Of a stretch of DNA of 64,000 nucleotides, positions 7,245-16,000 are shown piece after piece. Numbering within the stretch: the stretch's first letter is position 1; the number at the start of each line of letters is the position of its first letter. The DNA is from Ottowia flava. Its GTDB lineage: Bacteria; Pseudomonadota; Gammaproteobacteria; Burkholderiales; Burkholderiaceae_C. Position numbers and translations under genes: made by a program. The stretch covers positions 62,001 through 126,000 of the forward strand of contig NZ_VRUA01000010.1 of the NCBI RefSeq assembly GCF_008017535.1, read 5' to 3'. A model generated the notes under the pieces. It did not search any database, was not told the DNA's origin, and was given only the letters and a program-made list of their open reading frames with translations.

Positions 7245-8666
7245 ATGGCCAGTCCCAAAACCACCTTCATCTGCAACCAATGCGGCGCGTCAAGTCCGCG
7301 CTGGCTGGGCAAGTGCCCCGGTTGCGGTGCCTGGAACACCTTGGTCGAGAGCGTGCCGGAAACGGCGGGCGCAGGCAAGAACCGTTTAGGCGCGGGTTTT
7401 GCGTCGCTCGCGCCCAACAGCCCGGTGCGGCCGCTGGCCGTGATCGAAGCAGTGGACGTGGCGCGCACGCCCACCGGCCAGCCTGAGCTGGACCGCGTGC
7501 TGGGCGGCGGCATCGTCGAAGGCGGCGTGGTGCTGATCGGCGGCGACCCGGGCATCGGTAAGTCGACGCTGCTGCTGCAGGCACTGGACGCGCTGCAGCG
7601 GGCGGACTTGCCGGCGCCGGGTGGTGGCGAAGTGCCAGGTGGCGGCACGCTCTACGTGACTGGGGAGGAGAGTGGCGCCCAGGTCGCCCTGCGCGCGCGG
7701 CGGCTGGGCATCACCGGTTCGCAGGTCGCGGTGCTGGCCGAGATCCAGCTGGAGCGCATCCTCGCGACGCTGGCCGAGCAGCGCCCGGCCGTGGCGGTGA
7801 TCGACTCCATCCAGACCGTGTACAGCGACCAGCTCACCAGCGCGCCGGGCAGCGTGGCGCAGGTGCGCGAATGCGCGGCGCACCTGACGCGCTGGGCCAA
7901 GTCCAGTGGCTGCGCCATCGTGCTGGTCGGCCACGTGACCAAGGACGGCCAGCTGGCCGGCCCGCGCGTGCTGGAACACATGGTCGACACGGTGCTGTAC
8001 TTTGAGGGCGACACGCATTCGTCGTACCGGCTGATCCGTGCCATCAAGAACCGCTTTGGCGCGGTGAATGAGATCGGCGTGTTCGCCATGACGGAAAAAG
8101 GCCTGAAAGGAGTCAGCAACCCGAGCGCGATTTTCCTCAGCCAACACAGCCAGCCCGTGCCCGGCAGCTGCGTGCTGGTGACGCTGGAAGGTACGCGGCC
8201 GATGCTGGTGGAGATTCAGGCGCTGGTCGACACCGGCGGCGTCAGCCCGCGGCGCCTGTCGGTCGGCCTGGAGCGCGACCGCCTGGCCATGCTGCTGGCG
8301 GTGCTGCACCAGCACGCCGGCGTGGCCACGGGCGACCAGGACGTGTTCGTCAACGCCGTGGGCGGCGTGCGCATCAGCGAGCCCGCGGCCGACCTGGCGG
8401 TGATGCTGACCATCACCAGCAGCCTGCGTGGCAAGGCGTTGCCCAAGGGTTTTCTGGCCTTTGGTGAAGTCGGCCTGGCCGGTGAAGTGCGGCCCGCGCC
8501 GCGCGGGCAGGAGCGGCTGAAGGAGGCCGCCAAGCTGGGCTTCTCCGTCGCCGTCGTGCCTAAAGCCAACGCGCCCAAGAAGGCGGACAAGGCCTTCGAA
8601 GGCCTGACCATCCACGCCGTGGAGCGCGTGGACGAAGCGATGGCGCTGGTGCGTGGGCTGGACTGA
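7245..8666 (+). CDS. radA: DNA repair protein RadA
   Basis: 473 residues, full length. N-terminal zinc finger with CxxC pairs at residues 10/13 and 24/27; RecA-like ATPase with Walker A GGDPGIGKST near residue 100; the RadA-specific KNRFG motif (in RAIKNRFGAVNE); and a C-terminal Lon-protease-like domain containing KGFLAFGEVGLAGEVRP. RadA is a branch-migration helicase aiding recombination. An unusual glycine-rich insert (PAPGGGEVPGGG) follows the first ATPase helix. The ATG at 7245 gives the canonical N-terminus. It stands alone and is divergent from the MFS gene. Confidence 0.96.
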   Translation: MASPKTTFICNQCGASSPRWLGKCPGCGAWNTLVESVPETAGAGKNRLGAGFASLAPNSPVRPLAVIEAVDVARTPTGQPELDRVLGGGIVEGGVVLIGGDPGIGKSTLLLQALDALQRADLPAPGGGEVPGGGTLYVTGEESGAQVALRARRLGITGSQVAVLAEIQLERILATLAEQRPAVAVIDSIQTVYSDQLTSAPGSVAQVRECAAHLTRWAKSSGCAIVLVGHVTKDGQLAGPRVLEHMVDTVLYFEGDTHSSYRLIRAIKNRFGAVNEIGVFAMTEKGLKGVSNPSAIFLSQHSQPVPGSCVLVTLEGTRPMLVEIQALVDTGGVSPRRLSVGLERDRLAMLLAVLHQHAGVATGDQDVFVNAVGGVRISEPAADLAVMLTITSSLRGKALPKGFLAFGEVGLAGEVRPAPRGQERLKEAAKLGFSVAVVPKANAPKKADKAFEGLTIHAVERVDEAMALVRGLD

Positions 8667-8688
8667 GCCGCATCGCCCGTCGACGTTT

Positions 8689-8745
8689 ACTTCAAAATCA
8701 ATAGCCGCCAGCGCCTATCCATTTAGGGCTGCAGGCCTAGATCGC
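8689..8745 (+). repeat. Dispersed ~55-bp element, copy 4
   Basis: The head ends in CAATAGC, then CGCCA, GCGC, TTTAGGGCT, GCAGGCC and ATCG. It lies directly downstream of radA. Confidence 0.7.
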
Positions 8746-8925
8746 CTAAAAACCAGCGAAGGCGGTCGTCTCATCATCGGGCTGGCAACGCTGAGGGTGG
8801 ATGCCCTCTGCGCCGTGCGACGCTACCGCGCGATGGGCGCGGCCGCCCAAGGCGAACCTGACCGCGGCTTCTCACGGCTGGGCGGCCTCCGCCACGCCCC
8901 TCATACCCAGAACTCGCAGTTGGCA

Positions 8926-8953
8926 TTGACTTACATAGCGATTTGGATATAAT
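8926..8953 (+). promoter_or_regulatory. Strong sigma70-type promoter for the proVWX operon
   Basis: The -35 box TTGACT (8926-8931) and the -10 box TATAAT (8948-8953) are separated by 16 bp. This is the best consensus promoter seen in the window. It lies about 300 bp upstream of proV, implying a long untranslated leader. Confidence 0.75.
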
Positions 8954-9255
8954 ATGTAAATTCTGTCGCGCCTGGCTTGGCTGGGCGCTTTGCGTTTTCA
9001 GGCCGAGCATCTCGGCCGCGGGCCTGCCCCATCGGTTGCGCCGCTCCCTACTGAGCGGCGCCGGGGCGGCCAAGGACTTGCTGGGTTCCTGCCGCCTGCG
9101 CAGTGCAACCCACATCGCCCGCCCTGGGGCCGTCACAGGGGTCAGTCAGCTGGCCCGGCCCCATCCCCTCGTTCGCCATGCAGCGTGCATTGGCCGGTCA
9201 TCCACCGTCCAGGTGGCCCACCGGCGCCGCTGCTTTTGCCAACCGGAAGGACAAC

Positions 9256-10515
9256 ATGGCCAAAACCATTGAGATAGACAAGGTGTTCAAGGTCTTCGGC
9301 GACCAGCCCGAGCGCGCGCTCGAACTGGCCCGCCAAGGCCTGTCCAAACAGGAGATCGTGGCGCAGACCGGCCAGTCGATCGGCGTGTTCGACGCCAGCT
9401 TGCGCGTCGAGGCGGGCGAGGTCTTCGTTGTCATGGGCCTGTCGGGCTCGGGCAAGTCGACGCTGGTGCGCATGCTCAACCGGCTGATCGAGCCCACGGC
9501 CGGCCGCGTGGTGGTCGACGGCGAGGACATCGCTCAGTACAGCGACGCCCAGCTGCGCGAGTTCCGCCGCAAGCACATCAGCATGGTGTTCCAGTCGTTC
9601 GCGCTGCTGCCGCACCTGACGGTGCTGCAAAACACGGCCTTCGGGCTGGAGCTGGCCGGCATCCCCAAGGGCGAGCGCGACGCCGCCGCGCGCGATGCGC
9701 TGGAGCAGGTCGGCCTGGCGGTGTGGGCCGACAGTTACCCGGACGAGCTCTCGGGCGGCATGCAGCAGCGCGTGGGCCTGGCGCGCGCGCTGGCGGCCGA
9801 CCCGTCGATCCTGCTGATGGACGAGGCGTTTTCCGCGCTCGACCCGATCATCCGCACCGAAATGCAGGATGAGCTGCTGCGCCTGCAGCAGATCAAGCGC
9901 CGCACCATCGTCTTCATCTCGCACGACCTGGACGAGGCCATGCGCATCGGCGACCACATCGCCATCATGAAAGACGGGCAGGTCGAGCAGGTCGGCACGC
10001 CCGAAGACATCCTGCGCGCGCCCGCCAACGACTACGTGCGCCAGTTCGTGCGCGGCGTGGACGCGGCGGCGGTGTTCAAGGCCGCCGACATCGCGCGCAA
10101 GACGCAGGTGGAGGTGTCCGAAAGCCCCACGCGCGGCTGCCGCCCGGCCTTGAAGCGCCTGCAGGACCAGGACCGCGAATGGGCCTACGTGGTGGACACG
10201 CGCCACCAGTACCTGGGCGCCGTGTCCGCGGATTCGCTGCGCAACGCGCTGCACGGCCACGAAGGCACGCTGGGCCTGCGCCACGCCTTCGTGCCCGACG
10301 TCGAGCCGGTGGCCGCCGACACGCCCATCGCCGACCTCTACAGCCGCATGGTCGCGCAGCCCGCGCCGCTGCCGGTGGTGGCGGAGGACGGCCGCTTCGT
10401 CGGCACGATCAGCAAGAACACGCTGCTGAAGTTCCTCGATCCGACCACCGACCCGCGCGGCAATCCGCTGCCCGAGCCGACCGAAACCACCGCCGAGCCC
10501 GCGCTGAGCGCCTGA
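9256..10515 (+). CDS. proV: Glycine betaine/proline ABC transporter ATP-binding protein
   Basis: 419 residues. ABC ATPase with Walker [10 protein letters not shown] (near residue 66), signature [16 protein letters not shown], Walker [14 protein letters not shown] and switch His in [14 protein letters not shown]. The N-terminal [10 protein letters not shown] start and the [17 protein letters not shown] insertion are typical of the ProV/OpuAA subfamily. The C-terminus (residues about 280-405) is a CBS-like regulatory region ([21 protein letters not shown]). The ATG at 9256 has a GGAAGG ribosome-binding site 5 bp upstream. First gene of proVWX, which imports compatible solutes across the inner membrane under osmotic stress. 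Confidence 0.92.
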   Translation: MAKTIEIDKVFKVFGDQPERALELARQGLSKQEIVAQTGQSIGVFDASLRVEAGEVFVVMGLSGSGKSTLVRMLNRLIEPTAGRVVVDGEDIAQYSDAQLREFRRKHISMVFQSFALLPHLTVLQNTAFGLELAGIPKGERDAAARDALEQVGLAVWADSYPDELSGGMQQRVGLARALAADPSILLMDEAFSALDPIIRTEMQDELLRLQQIKRRTIVFISHDLDEAMRIGDHIAIMKDGQVEQVGTPEDILRAPANDYVRQFVRGVDAAAVFKAADIARKTQVEVSESPTRGCRPALKRLQDQDREWAYVVDTRHQYLGAVSADSLRNALHGHEGTLGLRHAFVPDVEPVAADTPIADLYSRMVAQPAPLPVVAEDGRFVGTISKNTLLKFLDPTTDPRGNPLPEPTETTAEPALSA

Positions 10516-10554
10516 GACCGACGCGTTGACGACCAGACCCCCGGAGAGTTCGCC

Positions 10555-11823
10555 ATGAGCACGACCGACACATCCCCCACCTTTGCCGACCCCTACCAGG
10601 CGGCCCCGACCGACAGCCAGCCCGCGTGGCTGGACGGCGCCGCCGCCGTGACGCAGGACGCCAGCGCCGCGGCCGCCCAAGCCAGCGCCTCCGCGCCTTC
10701 CGCCGCCTTCCAGGACCCGTACCAAGCCGCCCCCACGGACGCCCACCCCGCCTGGCTGGGTGGCCCGCAGGCAGTGACGCAGGACATGAGCGCATCCGGC
10801 GCCGCGGCCGCGGACGCCCCGGCGCAGGCCACGCAGGCCGCCGATTCCGCCGCCCACACGGTGGCCGGCTGGTTCGACGGCGCGCTGCCGGTGCAAGGCT
10901 GGATCAACGACGGCCTGAGCTGGTTCGTCGACCACTTCCGCCCCGCCTTCCAGGCGCTGCGCCAGCCGGTCGACGCGCTGCTGGGCGGCGTGGAAGCCGC
11001 CCTGCTGTACCCGCCCACGCTGGTGATGATCGGCCTGCTGTCGCTGCTGGCCTGGCAGCTGGCGGGCGCGCGCATGGCCATCTTCACGGGCCTGTCGCTG
11101 CTGGTGATTGGCCTGCTGGGCATCTGGAACGAGGCCATGGTGACGCTGTCGCTGGTGCTGACCGCGCTGTCGTTCTGCGTGCTGATCGGTGTGCCGCTGG
11201 GCATCTGGCTGGCGCGCAGCGAGCGCGCCAACCGCCTGGTGCGCCCGCTGCTGGATGCTATGCAGACGACGCCCGCCTTCGTGTACCTGGTGCCGGTGGT
11301 GATGCTGTTCGGCATCGGCAACGTGCCGGGTGTCATCGTCACCATCATCTTCGCGCTGGCGCCGCTGGTGCGCCTGACCAACCTGGGCATCCGCCAGGTG
11401 CGGCCCGACCTGGTCGAAGCGGCCACCGCCTACGGCGCCTCGCCCTGGCAGCTGCTGACCAAGGTGCAACTGCCGCTGGCCATGCCGTCGATCATGGCGG
11501 GCATCAACCAGGCGCTGATGCTGAGCCTGTCGATGGTGGTGATCGCTTCCATGATCGCCGTGGGCGGCCTGGGCCTGATGGTGCTGCGCGGTATTGGCCG
11601 CCTGGACATGGGCCTGGCCAGCGTGGGCGGCCTGGGCATCGTGATCCTGGCCATCGTGCTGGACCGCCTGACGCAGGCGCTCAGCCAGCCGCAGCGCCAC
11701 GGCCAGAGCTGGGCCACGCGCGGCCCGATCGGCCTGGTGCGGCGCGCGCTGGCGCGCCGCCCGGCCAGCGCCGCCGCCGATACGGCCGCCCCCAACGCCC
11801 ACCCGCAGGCCCAGCCGGCCTGA
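10555..11823 (+). CDS. proW: Glycine betaine/proline ABC transporter permease with duplicated N-terminal extension
   Basis: 422 residues. The C-terminal two thirds is a binding-protein-dependent permease, with the EAA-type loop [27 protein letters not shown] contacting the ATPase and about six membrane segments. ProW-like proteins have a long soluble N-terminal tail; here residues 10-38 and 52-80 are two near-copies of one 29-residue unit ([18 protein letters not shown]), with a 42-residue period. The unit function is unknown. It lies 39 bp after proV and 23 bp before proX, in the same operon. Confidence 0.9.
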   Translation: MSTTDTSPTFADPYQAAPTDSQPAWLDGAAAVTQDASAAAAQASASAPSAAFQDPYQAAPTDAHPAWLGGPQAVTQDMSASGAAAADAPAQATQAADSAAHTVAGWFDGALPVQGWINDGLSWFVDHFRPAFQALRQPVDALLGGVEAALLYPPTLVMIGLLSLLAWQLAGARMAIFTGLSLLVIGLLGIWNEAMVTLSLVLTALSFCVLIGVPLGIWLARSERANRLVRPLLDAMQTTPAFVYLVPVVMLFGIGNVPGVIVTIIFALAPLVRLTNLGIRQVRPDLVEAATAYGASPWQLLTKVQLPLAMPSIMAGINQALMLSLSMVVIASMIAVGGLGLMVLRGIGRLDMGLASVGGLGIVILAIVLDRLTQALSQPQRHGQSWATRGPIGLVRRALARRPASAAADTAAPNAHPQAQPA

Positions 11824-11846
11824 GCCCCGAACCTGAAGGAATTGCC

Positions 11847-12893
11847 ATGAACACCGCTTTGCCCCTGCGCCCCTCGCAACCCTCGCACTGGCGTGCCGCC
11901 AGCGCGGCCTTGCTCGCCCTGACCCTGGTCGCCGCCGTGGCCCCGTCTTTCGCCGCCGACCCCAGCCAGCCCGGCAAGGGCGTGCGCGTGCAACCGCTGA
12001 AAAGCACTATCGCCGAAGAAACCTTCCAGACCCTGCTGGTGATGAAGGGGCTGGAGCGCCTGGGCTACGACGTGCAGCCGATCCGCGAGGTGGAATACCC
12101 GACCGCCCACCTGGCCATTGCCAACGGCGACGCCACCTTCCTGGCCGACCACTGGCAGCCGCTGCACGACGACTACTACAAGAACTCGGGCGGTGACGCC
12201 AAGCTGTGGCGCGACAACGCCTATTCGGCCGACGCCATCCAGGGTTACCTGATCGACAAGAAGACGGCCGACGCCCACGGCATCACCAACCTGCAGCAAT
12301 TGAACGACCCGGCGATCGCCAAGCTGTTCGACACCGACGGCGACGGCAAGGCCAACCTCACGGGCTGCACGCCTGGCTGGGGCTGCGAAGCGCAGATCGA
12401 AACCCAGCTGACGGCCTACAAGCTGCGCGACACCGTGCAGCACCAGCAGGGCAGCTACCCGGCGCTGATGGCCGACGTGATCCAGCGCTACAAGGCCGGC
12501 AAGCCGATCCTGTACTTCACCTGGACGCCGTACTGGGTCAGCAGCGTGCTGGTGCCGGGCAAAGACGTGGTCTGGCTGCAGGTGCCGTTTTCGGCGCTGC
12601 CGGGCGAGCAGGCCAAGCTGGACACCACGCTGCCCAACGGGCGCAACTACGGCTCGGTCATCAACACCCAGCGCATCCTGGCCAACCGCGCCTTCATCGA
12701 CGCGCACCCAGACGCGGCCAAGCTGTTCAGCCTGATGAAGCTGCCGGTGACCGACATCACCGCGCAGAACAACGCCATGAACGACGGCCAGGACAAGCCT
12801 GCCGACATCGAGCGCCACACCGAAGGCTGGATCAAGGCGCACCAGGCGCTGTTCGACGGCTGGATCGAGCAAGCGCGCGCCGCCGTCCGCTGA
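11847..12893 (+). CDS. proX: Glycine betaine/proline ABC transporter substrate-binding protein
   Basis: 348-residue periplasmic binding protein. A signal peptide is clear (about residues 1-36, hydrophobic [15 protein letters not shown] then AADP). Family features: the [18 protein letters not shown] segment whose aromatic residues belong to the betaine-binding box, the conserved CTPGWGC disulfide motif near residue 177, and [11 protein letters not shown]. Last gene of the proVWX operon. A GAAGGA ribosome-binding site precedes the ATG at 11847. Ligand assigned by family; glycine betaine or proline betaine most likely. Confidence 0.92.
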   Translation: MNTALPLRPSQPSHWRAASAALLALTLVAAVAPSFAADPSQPGKGVRVQPLKSTIAEETFQTLLVMKGLERLGYDVQPIREVEYPTAHLAIANGDATFLADHWQPLHDDYYKNSGGDAKLWRDNAYSADAIQGYLIDKKTADAHGITNLQQLNDPAIAKLFDTDGDGKANLTGCTPGWGCEAQIETQLTAYKLRDTVQHQQGSYPALMADVIQRYKAGKPILYFTWTPYWVSSVLVPGKDVVWLQVPFSALPGEQAKLDTTLPNGRNYGSVINTQRILANRAFIDAHPDAAKLFSLMKLPVTDITAQNNAMNDGQDKPADIERHTEGWIKAHQALFDGWIEQARAAVR

Positions 12894-12931
12894 CGGCGGC
12901 TGGGCGACGGGCCCGATGGCTCGCGTCAATT

Positions 12932-12986
12932 GCTATTAGTTTAATAGCTATTCGCACTGATGGTTGTAGGGCTAGAGGCCAATTTT
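12932..12986 (+). repeat. Dispersed ~55-bp element, copy 5
   Basis: Best-formed head of the family: GCTATTA, loop GTT, TAATAGC (7-bp perfect stem). It is followed by TATTC, GCAC, GGTTGTAGGGCT, AGAGGCC and AATTTT. It lies just after proX. Confidence 0.9.
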
Positions 12987-13031
12987 CCTCAATAACCAAG
13001 TCTTGCTACCCGGCACAGCGACAATCACGGC

Positions 13032-13529
13032 ATGACCTGGCAACGCATTCTGACCCTCGTGATCGCCGTCGCCCTGGGCGCCGGCGCCTGGCGCGCCGGC
13101 GGCTGGGCCGGCCTGGCCTTGGCCGGCACCGCGCTGGTGCTGTGGTTCCTGCTGTACTACACGCGCGTGCTCCAGGTGATGAAGCGCGCCGCCGACCGGC
13201 CTATCGGCTACGTCGACAGTGCGGTGATGCTCAACGCCAAGCTCAAGCCCCGCAGCGCCCTGCTGCACGTGATGGCGCTGACCCGCTCGATGGGCGAGCG
13301 CCTGTCGCCCGAAGGCGCCGAGCCCGAGGTCTACCGCTGGACCGACCCGGGCGGCTCGCAGGTGACGGCAGAATTCCAGCGCGGCCAACTCAACGGCTGG
13401 CGCCTGGACCGTCCCACACCACCGGCGGACGCGGGTGCGGAGCTCTCATTAAGCAAAAAGGCTACAGACTCAGCGCCCGGGGCCTATCCGGTCGCCACGC
13501 CCATCGACGCGGACAACCGGCAGGCATAA
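13032..13529 (+). CDS. Small membrane-anchored protein of unknown function
   Basis: 165 residues. Two closely spaced N-terminal hydrophobic segments (about residues 5-22 and 25-44) precede a soluble domain with the conserved-looking MLNAKLKPRSALLHVMALTRSMGERL and a basic/acidic strand region (YRWTDPGGSQVTAEFQRGQLNGWRL). No catalytic motif was recognised. The last 20 residues (KKATDSAPGAYPV) fall on a possible diverged copy of the dispersed repeat. Located 73 bp upstream of ilvE on the same strand. Confidence 0.65.
   Translation: MTWQRILTLVIAVALGAGAWRAGGWAGLALAGTALVLWFLLYYTRVLQVMKRAADRPIGYVDSAVMLNAKLKPRSALLHVMALTRSMGERLSPEGAEPEVYRWTDPGGSQVTAEFQRGQLNGWRLDRPTPPADAGAELSLSKKATDSAPGAYPVATPIDADNRQA
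13454..13498 (-). repeat. Possible diverged copy of the dispersed element (3' end of the 13032 gene)
   Basis: CTACAG, TCAGCGC, then exactly 5 nt, then GCCTATC keep the skeleton spacing in reverse orientation. The hairpin head is degraded. Confidence 0.35.
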
Positions 13530-13602
13530 AATCGTCGGTTAACCTTTTGACCGGCAGGGAACGCTGCAAGCTGGCCGCCCGCGTGCATTCACAGGGATTT
13601 TC

Positions 13603-14541
13603 ATGAGCACACCTCCTCTTTCGATGGCCGACCGCGACGGCAAGATCTGGTTCGACGGTCATCTGGTCGACTGGCGCGACGCCAAGATCCATGTGCTGAC
13701 GCACACGCTGCACTACGGCTGCGGCGCCTTCGAAGGGGTGCGTGCCTACAACACGGTCAATGGCACCGCCATTTTCCGGTTACAGGAACATACGCAGCGC
13801 CTGTTCAACAGCGCGAAGATCCTGCGCATGCAGATTCCCTTCACCCAAGATCAGGTCAACGACGCGCAGAAGGAAGTGGTGCGAACCAACCAGCTGAAAA
13901 GCGCCTACCTGCGCCCGCTGACCTGGATCGGCTCCGAAAAGCTCGGCGTCAGCCCCAAGGGCAACACCATCCATTTGATGGTCGCAGCCTGGGAATGGGG
14001 CGCCTACTTGGGCGAAGAGGGGCTGAAGCGCGGCATCCGCGTCAAGACCAGCAGCTACAGCCGCCACCACGTGAACATCACGATGACGCAGGCCAAAGCT
14101 GTGAGCAACTACAGCAACTCGATCCTCGCCAACATGGAAGCGCTGGACGATGGCTACGACGAGGCGCTGCTGCTGGACACCAGCGGCTTCGTCAGCGAAG
14201 GCGCGGGCGAGAACGTGTTTGTCGTCAAGGACGGCGTGGTCTACACGCCCGATCTGTCGGCCGGGGCCCTGAATGGCATCACGCGCAACACGGTGTTGCA
14301 CATCTGCGAAGACCTCGGCATCCAGCTGGTGCAAAAGCGCATCACCCGCGACGAGTGCTACATCGCCGATGAAATGTTCTTCACCGGGACGGCTGCCGAA
14401 GTCACGCCCATCCGCGAACTGGATCGCATCCAGATCGGCGCAGGCGAGCGCGGCCCGGTCACCGAAAAGATCCAGAACGCATTTTTTGACATCGTCAACG
14501 GACGCAATCCGAAATACGCTCACTGGCTCACCAAGGTATAA
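13603..14541 (+). CDS. ilvE: Branched-chain amino acid aminotransferase
   Basis: 312-residue fold-type IV PLP enzyme that interconverts Val, Leu and Ile with their 2-oxo acids. Diagnostic segments: GKIWFDGHLVDW, the HTLHYGCGAFEGVRAY motif, the PLP lysine near residue 165 in MTQAKAVSNYSNS, the EALLLDTSGFVSEGAGENVF phosphate-binding region and FFTGTAAEVTPI. Length and motifs match IlvE rather than a D-amino-acid transaminase (compare the gene at 63595). The ATG at 13603 gives the canonical start MSTPPLSMADRDGKIWFDG. Confidence 0.95.
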   Translation: MSTPPLSMADRDGKIWFDGHLVDWRDAKIHVLTHTLHYGCGAFEGVRAYNTVNGTAIFRLQEHTQRLFNSAKILRMQIPFTQDQVNDAQKEVVRTNQLKSAYLRPLTWIGSEKLGVSPKGNTIHLMVAAWEWGAYLGEEGLKRGIRVKTSSYSRHHVNITMTQAKAVSNYSNSILANMEALDDGYDEALLLDTSGFVSEGAGENVFVVKDGVVYTPDLSAGALNGITRNTVLHICEDLGIQLVQKRITRDECYIADEMFFTGTAAEVTPIRELDRIQIGAGERGPVTEKIQNAFFDIVNGRNPKYAHWLTKV

Positions 14542-14591
14542 CTGAACCGATTACACGGTTCAGCGCAGGCCGTCGGCCCAGCGCCCCGGCC

Positions 14592-15641
14592 ATGCGTATC
14601 GCGCACCTGATCCTCACACGCCACTTCGCGGGCAGCGAACGCCACGCGATCGAGTTGGCCAATGCGCAGTCGCGCGAGCACGAGGTATCCCTCGTCCTGC
14701 GCCGCGGCGCCGCGGGCACCCACGAAGACGCCTACGCCGACCTGGTCGACCCGCGCGTCAACTTGGTGCTGGTGCCGGACTGGCTGTCTTGGTGGCATGC
14801 GACGCGCGCGCTGCGCCGCATCCAGCCAGATGTCGCCCACGCCCACCTGAGCGCTGCCTGCCGCGCGCTGCGTGCCGTGCCGGGCCTGTGCCTGCGGGTG
14901 GCCACCTTGCACATCCGCTACAAGCCACAGCAACATGCCGACCTGGACGCGCTGGTCGCCATTGCGCCTTGGCAGTTGCGCGAGATCCCGACGCCCTTGC
15001 GCGGGCACACCGCCCAGATCGACAACTGGATCCTGCCGCACATGCCCTCCCCGGACGCGCGCTCGCAGTTGCGCGCGCAGCATGGCATCCCTGCCGACGC
15101 CTGGGTATTCGGTGCCATGGGTCGTGCCGAGGCCAGCAAGGGGTTCGATACCTTGATCGACGCCTTCGAGCAGGCCAACCTGCCCAACACCTGGCTGGTG
15201 GTGGTCGGGCACGGGCCCGCGCTGGCCAAGCTGCAGCGGCGCTCGGGTTCGCGGGTGGTCACACCGGGGTTCTCACGGCACCCCAAGGACTGGCTGAGCG
15301 CGTTCGACGCCTTCGTCAGCCCAGCCCGTTCGGAGCCGTTTGGCCTGGTGCTGCTGGAAGCCATGCAGGCCGGCCTTCCCATCATCGCCACCCGCACCGA
15401 GGGCGCGCTTCACTTGGCCGACGCCATGGCGCCGGTGTCGGTGCCCATCGACGACAGCGTTGCGCTGACCACCGCCCTGACCGAAATGCTGGCCGAGCGC
15501 CCGCCGCGCCGCGACTACCCGATCGAGCGGTTCGACATTGCGGGCAAGCTGCGCGAGCTCGACGCCTTCTATCTGCGTGAATTGGACCAGTTGCGGCAGG
15601 CGCCGGCCGTGCGACCGCAGCCCGCGCCAGACCCGCAGTAA
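14592..15641 (+). CDS. Glycosyltransferase family 4 (GT-B fold)
   Basis: 349 residues. The N-terminal MRIAHLILTRHFAGSERHAIELA is a typical GT4 acceptor-domain start; the C-terminal domain has FGAMGRAEASKGFDTLIDAF and the EPFGLVLLEAMQAGLPIIA nucleotide-sugar motif (E-x7-E). It is likely to act in lipopolysaccharide or other surface glycan assembly at the cytoplasmic face, given the O-antigen ligase gene nearby. Donor and acceptor sugars cannot be assigned. It starts 50 bp after ilvE. Confidence 0.87.
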   Translation: MRIAHLILTRHFAGSERHAIELANAQSREHEVSLVLRRGAAGTHEDAYADLVDPRVNLVLVPDWLSWWHATRALRRIQPDVAHAHLSAACRALRAVPGLCLRVATLHIRYKPQQHADLDALVAIAPWQLREIPTPLRGHTAQIDNWILPHMPSPDARSQLRAQHGIPADAWVFGAMGRAEASKGFDTLIDAFEQANLPNTWLVVVGHGPALAKLQRRSGSRVVTPGFSRHPKDWLSAFDAFVSPARSEPFGLVLLEAMQAGLPIIATRTEGALHLADAMAPVSVPIDDSVALTTALTEMLAERPPRRDYPIERFDIAGKLRELDAFYLRELDQLRQAPAVRPQPAPDPQ

Positions 15642-15716
15642 AACGCTGGACAATAGCGGCATCGCCACCGCGCCCGTTCAGCCGTTGAGCCGGGCGCCAC
15701 CTTGAAACGTTCACCG

Positions 15717-15929
15717 ATGAGCACGACTACTCCCGCACCGGTCATCCTGCTGGCCAAAGACCTGACGCCCCAGGGCGGCGTCTTCTGCCCTAACCCGCTG
15801 GCGAAAATGGAACTGTGGAACGCCCATCCCAAGGTGTACCTGGATGTTGCCCACACCGGGCAAGCCAGGTGCCCGTACTGCGGAACTCTGTATCAGCTCA
15901 AGGCGGGCGAACACGTCGCTTCCCACTGA
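15717..15929 (+). CDS. Small zf-CHCC-type zinc-finger protein
   Basis: 70 residues with conserved Cys24, His37 or His46, and the C52-P-Y-C55 pair, matching the zf-CHCC family that also includes the mitochondrial complex I subunit NDUFS6. A single zinc is expected. The first ATG in frame is 15717; an upstream TTG at 15702 is less likely. It lies between the glycosyltransferase and O-antigen ligase genes. Function in bacteria is not established. Confidence 0.8.
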   Translation: MSTTTPAPVILLAKDLTPQGGVFCPNPLAKMELWNAHPKVYLDVAHTGQARCPYCGTLYQLKAGEHVASH

Positions 15930-16000
15930 TCCGCCAGTCCCTCTGGCACCGCCATGACCAGCCGGGGCGATGCGGTCAGCAGTAGCCGCCCGACTGCATC

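Larger units (their letters stand above)
8667..9255 (+). other. 589-bp non-coding region with a structured 5' leader upstream of proV
   Basis: No credible gene is seen here. It holds repeat copy 4, the promoter at 8926-8953 and a leader of about 295 nt. The leader contains two perfect hairpins: 9001-9017 (GGCCGAG, loop CAT, CTCGGCC) and 9040-9059 (GCCGCTC, 6-nt loop, GAGCGGC). Neither is followed by a T run, so neither is an obvious terminator; a post-transcriptional or osmoregulatory role is possible. No known riboswitch was recognised. Confidence 0.5.

Noticed and set aside
8653..8952. Possible 99-codon gene after radA
   Set aside because: It overlaps radA's end and a repeat copy, has no ribosome-binding site and no recognisable domain.
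9142..11802. Very long open frame (886 codons) antisense to proV and proW
   Set aside because: It is a by-product of GC-rich codon use; the product is compositionally odd (His, Gln, Arg, Gly rich), has no known motif, and the plus-strand genes are certain.
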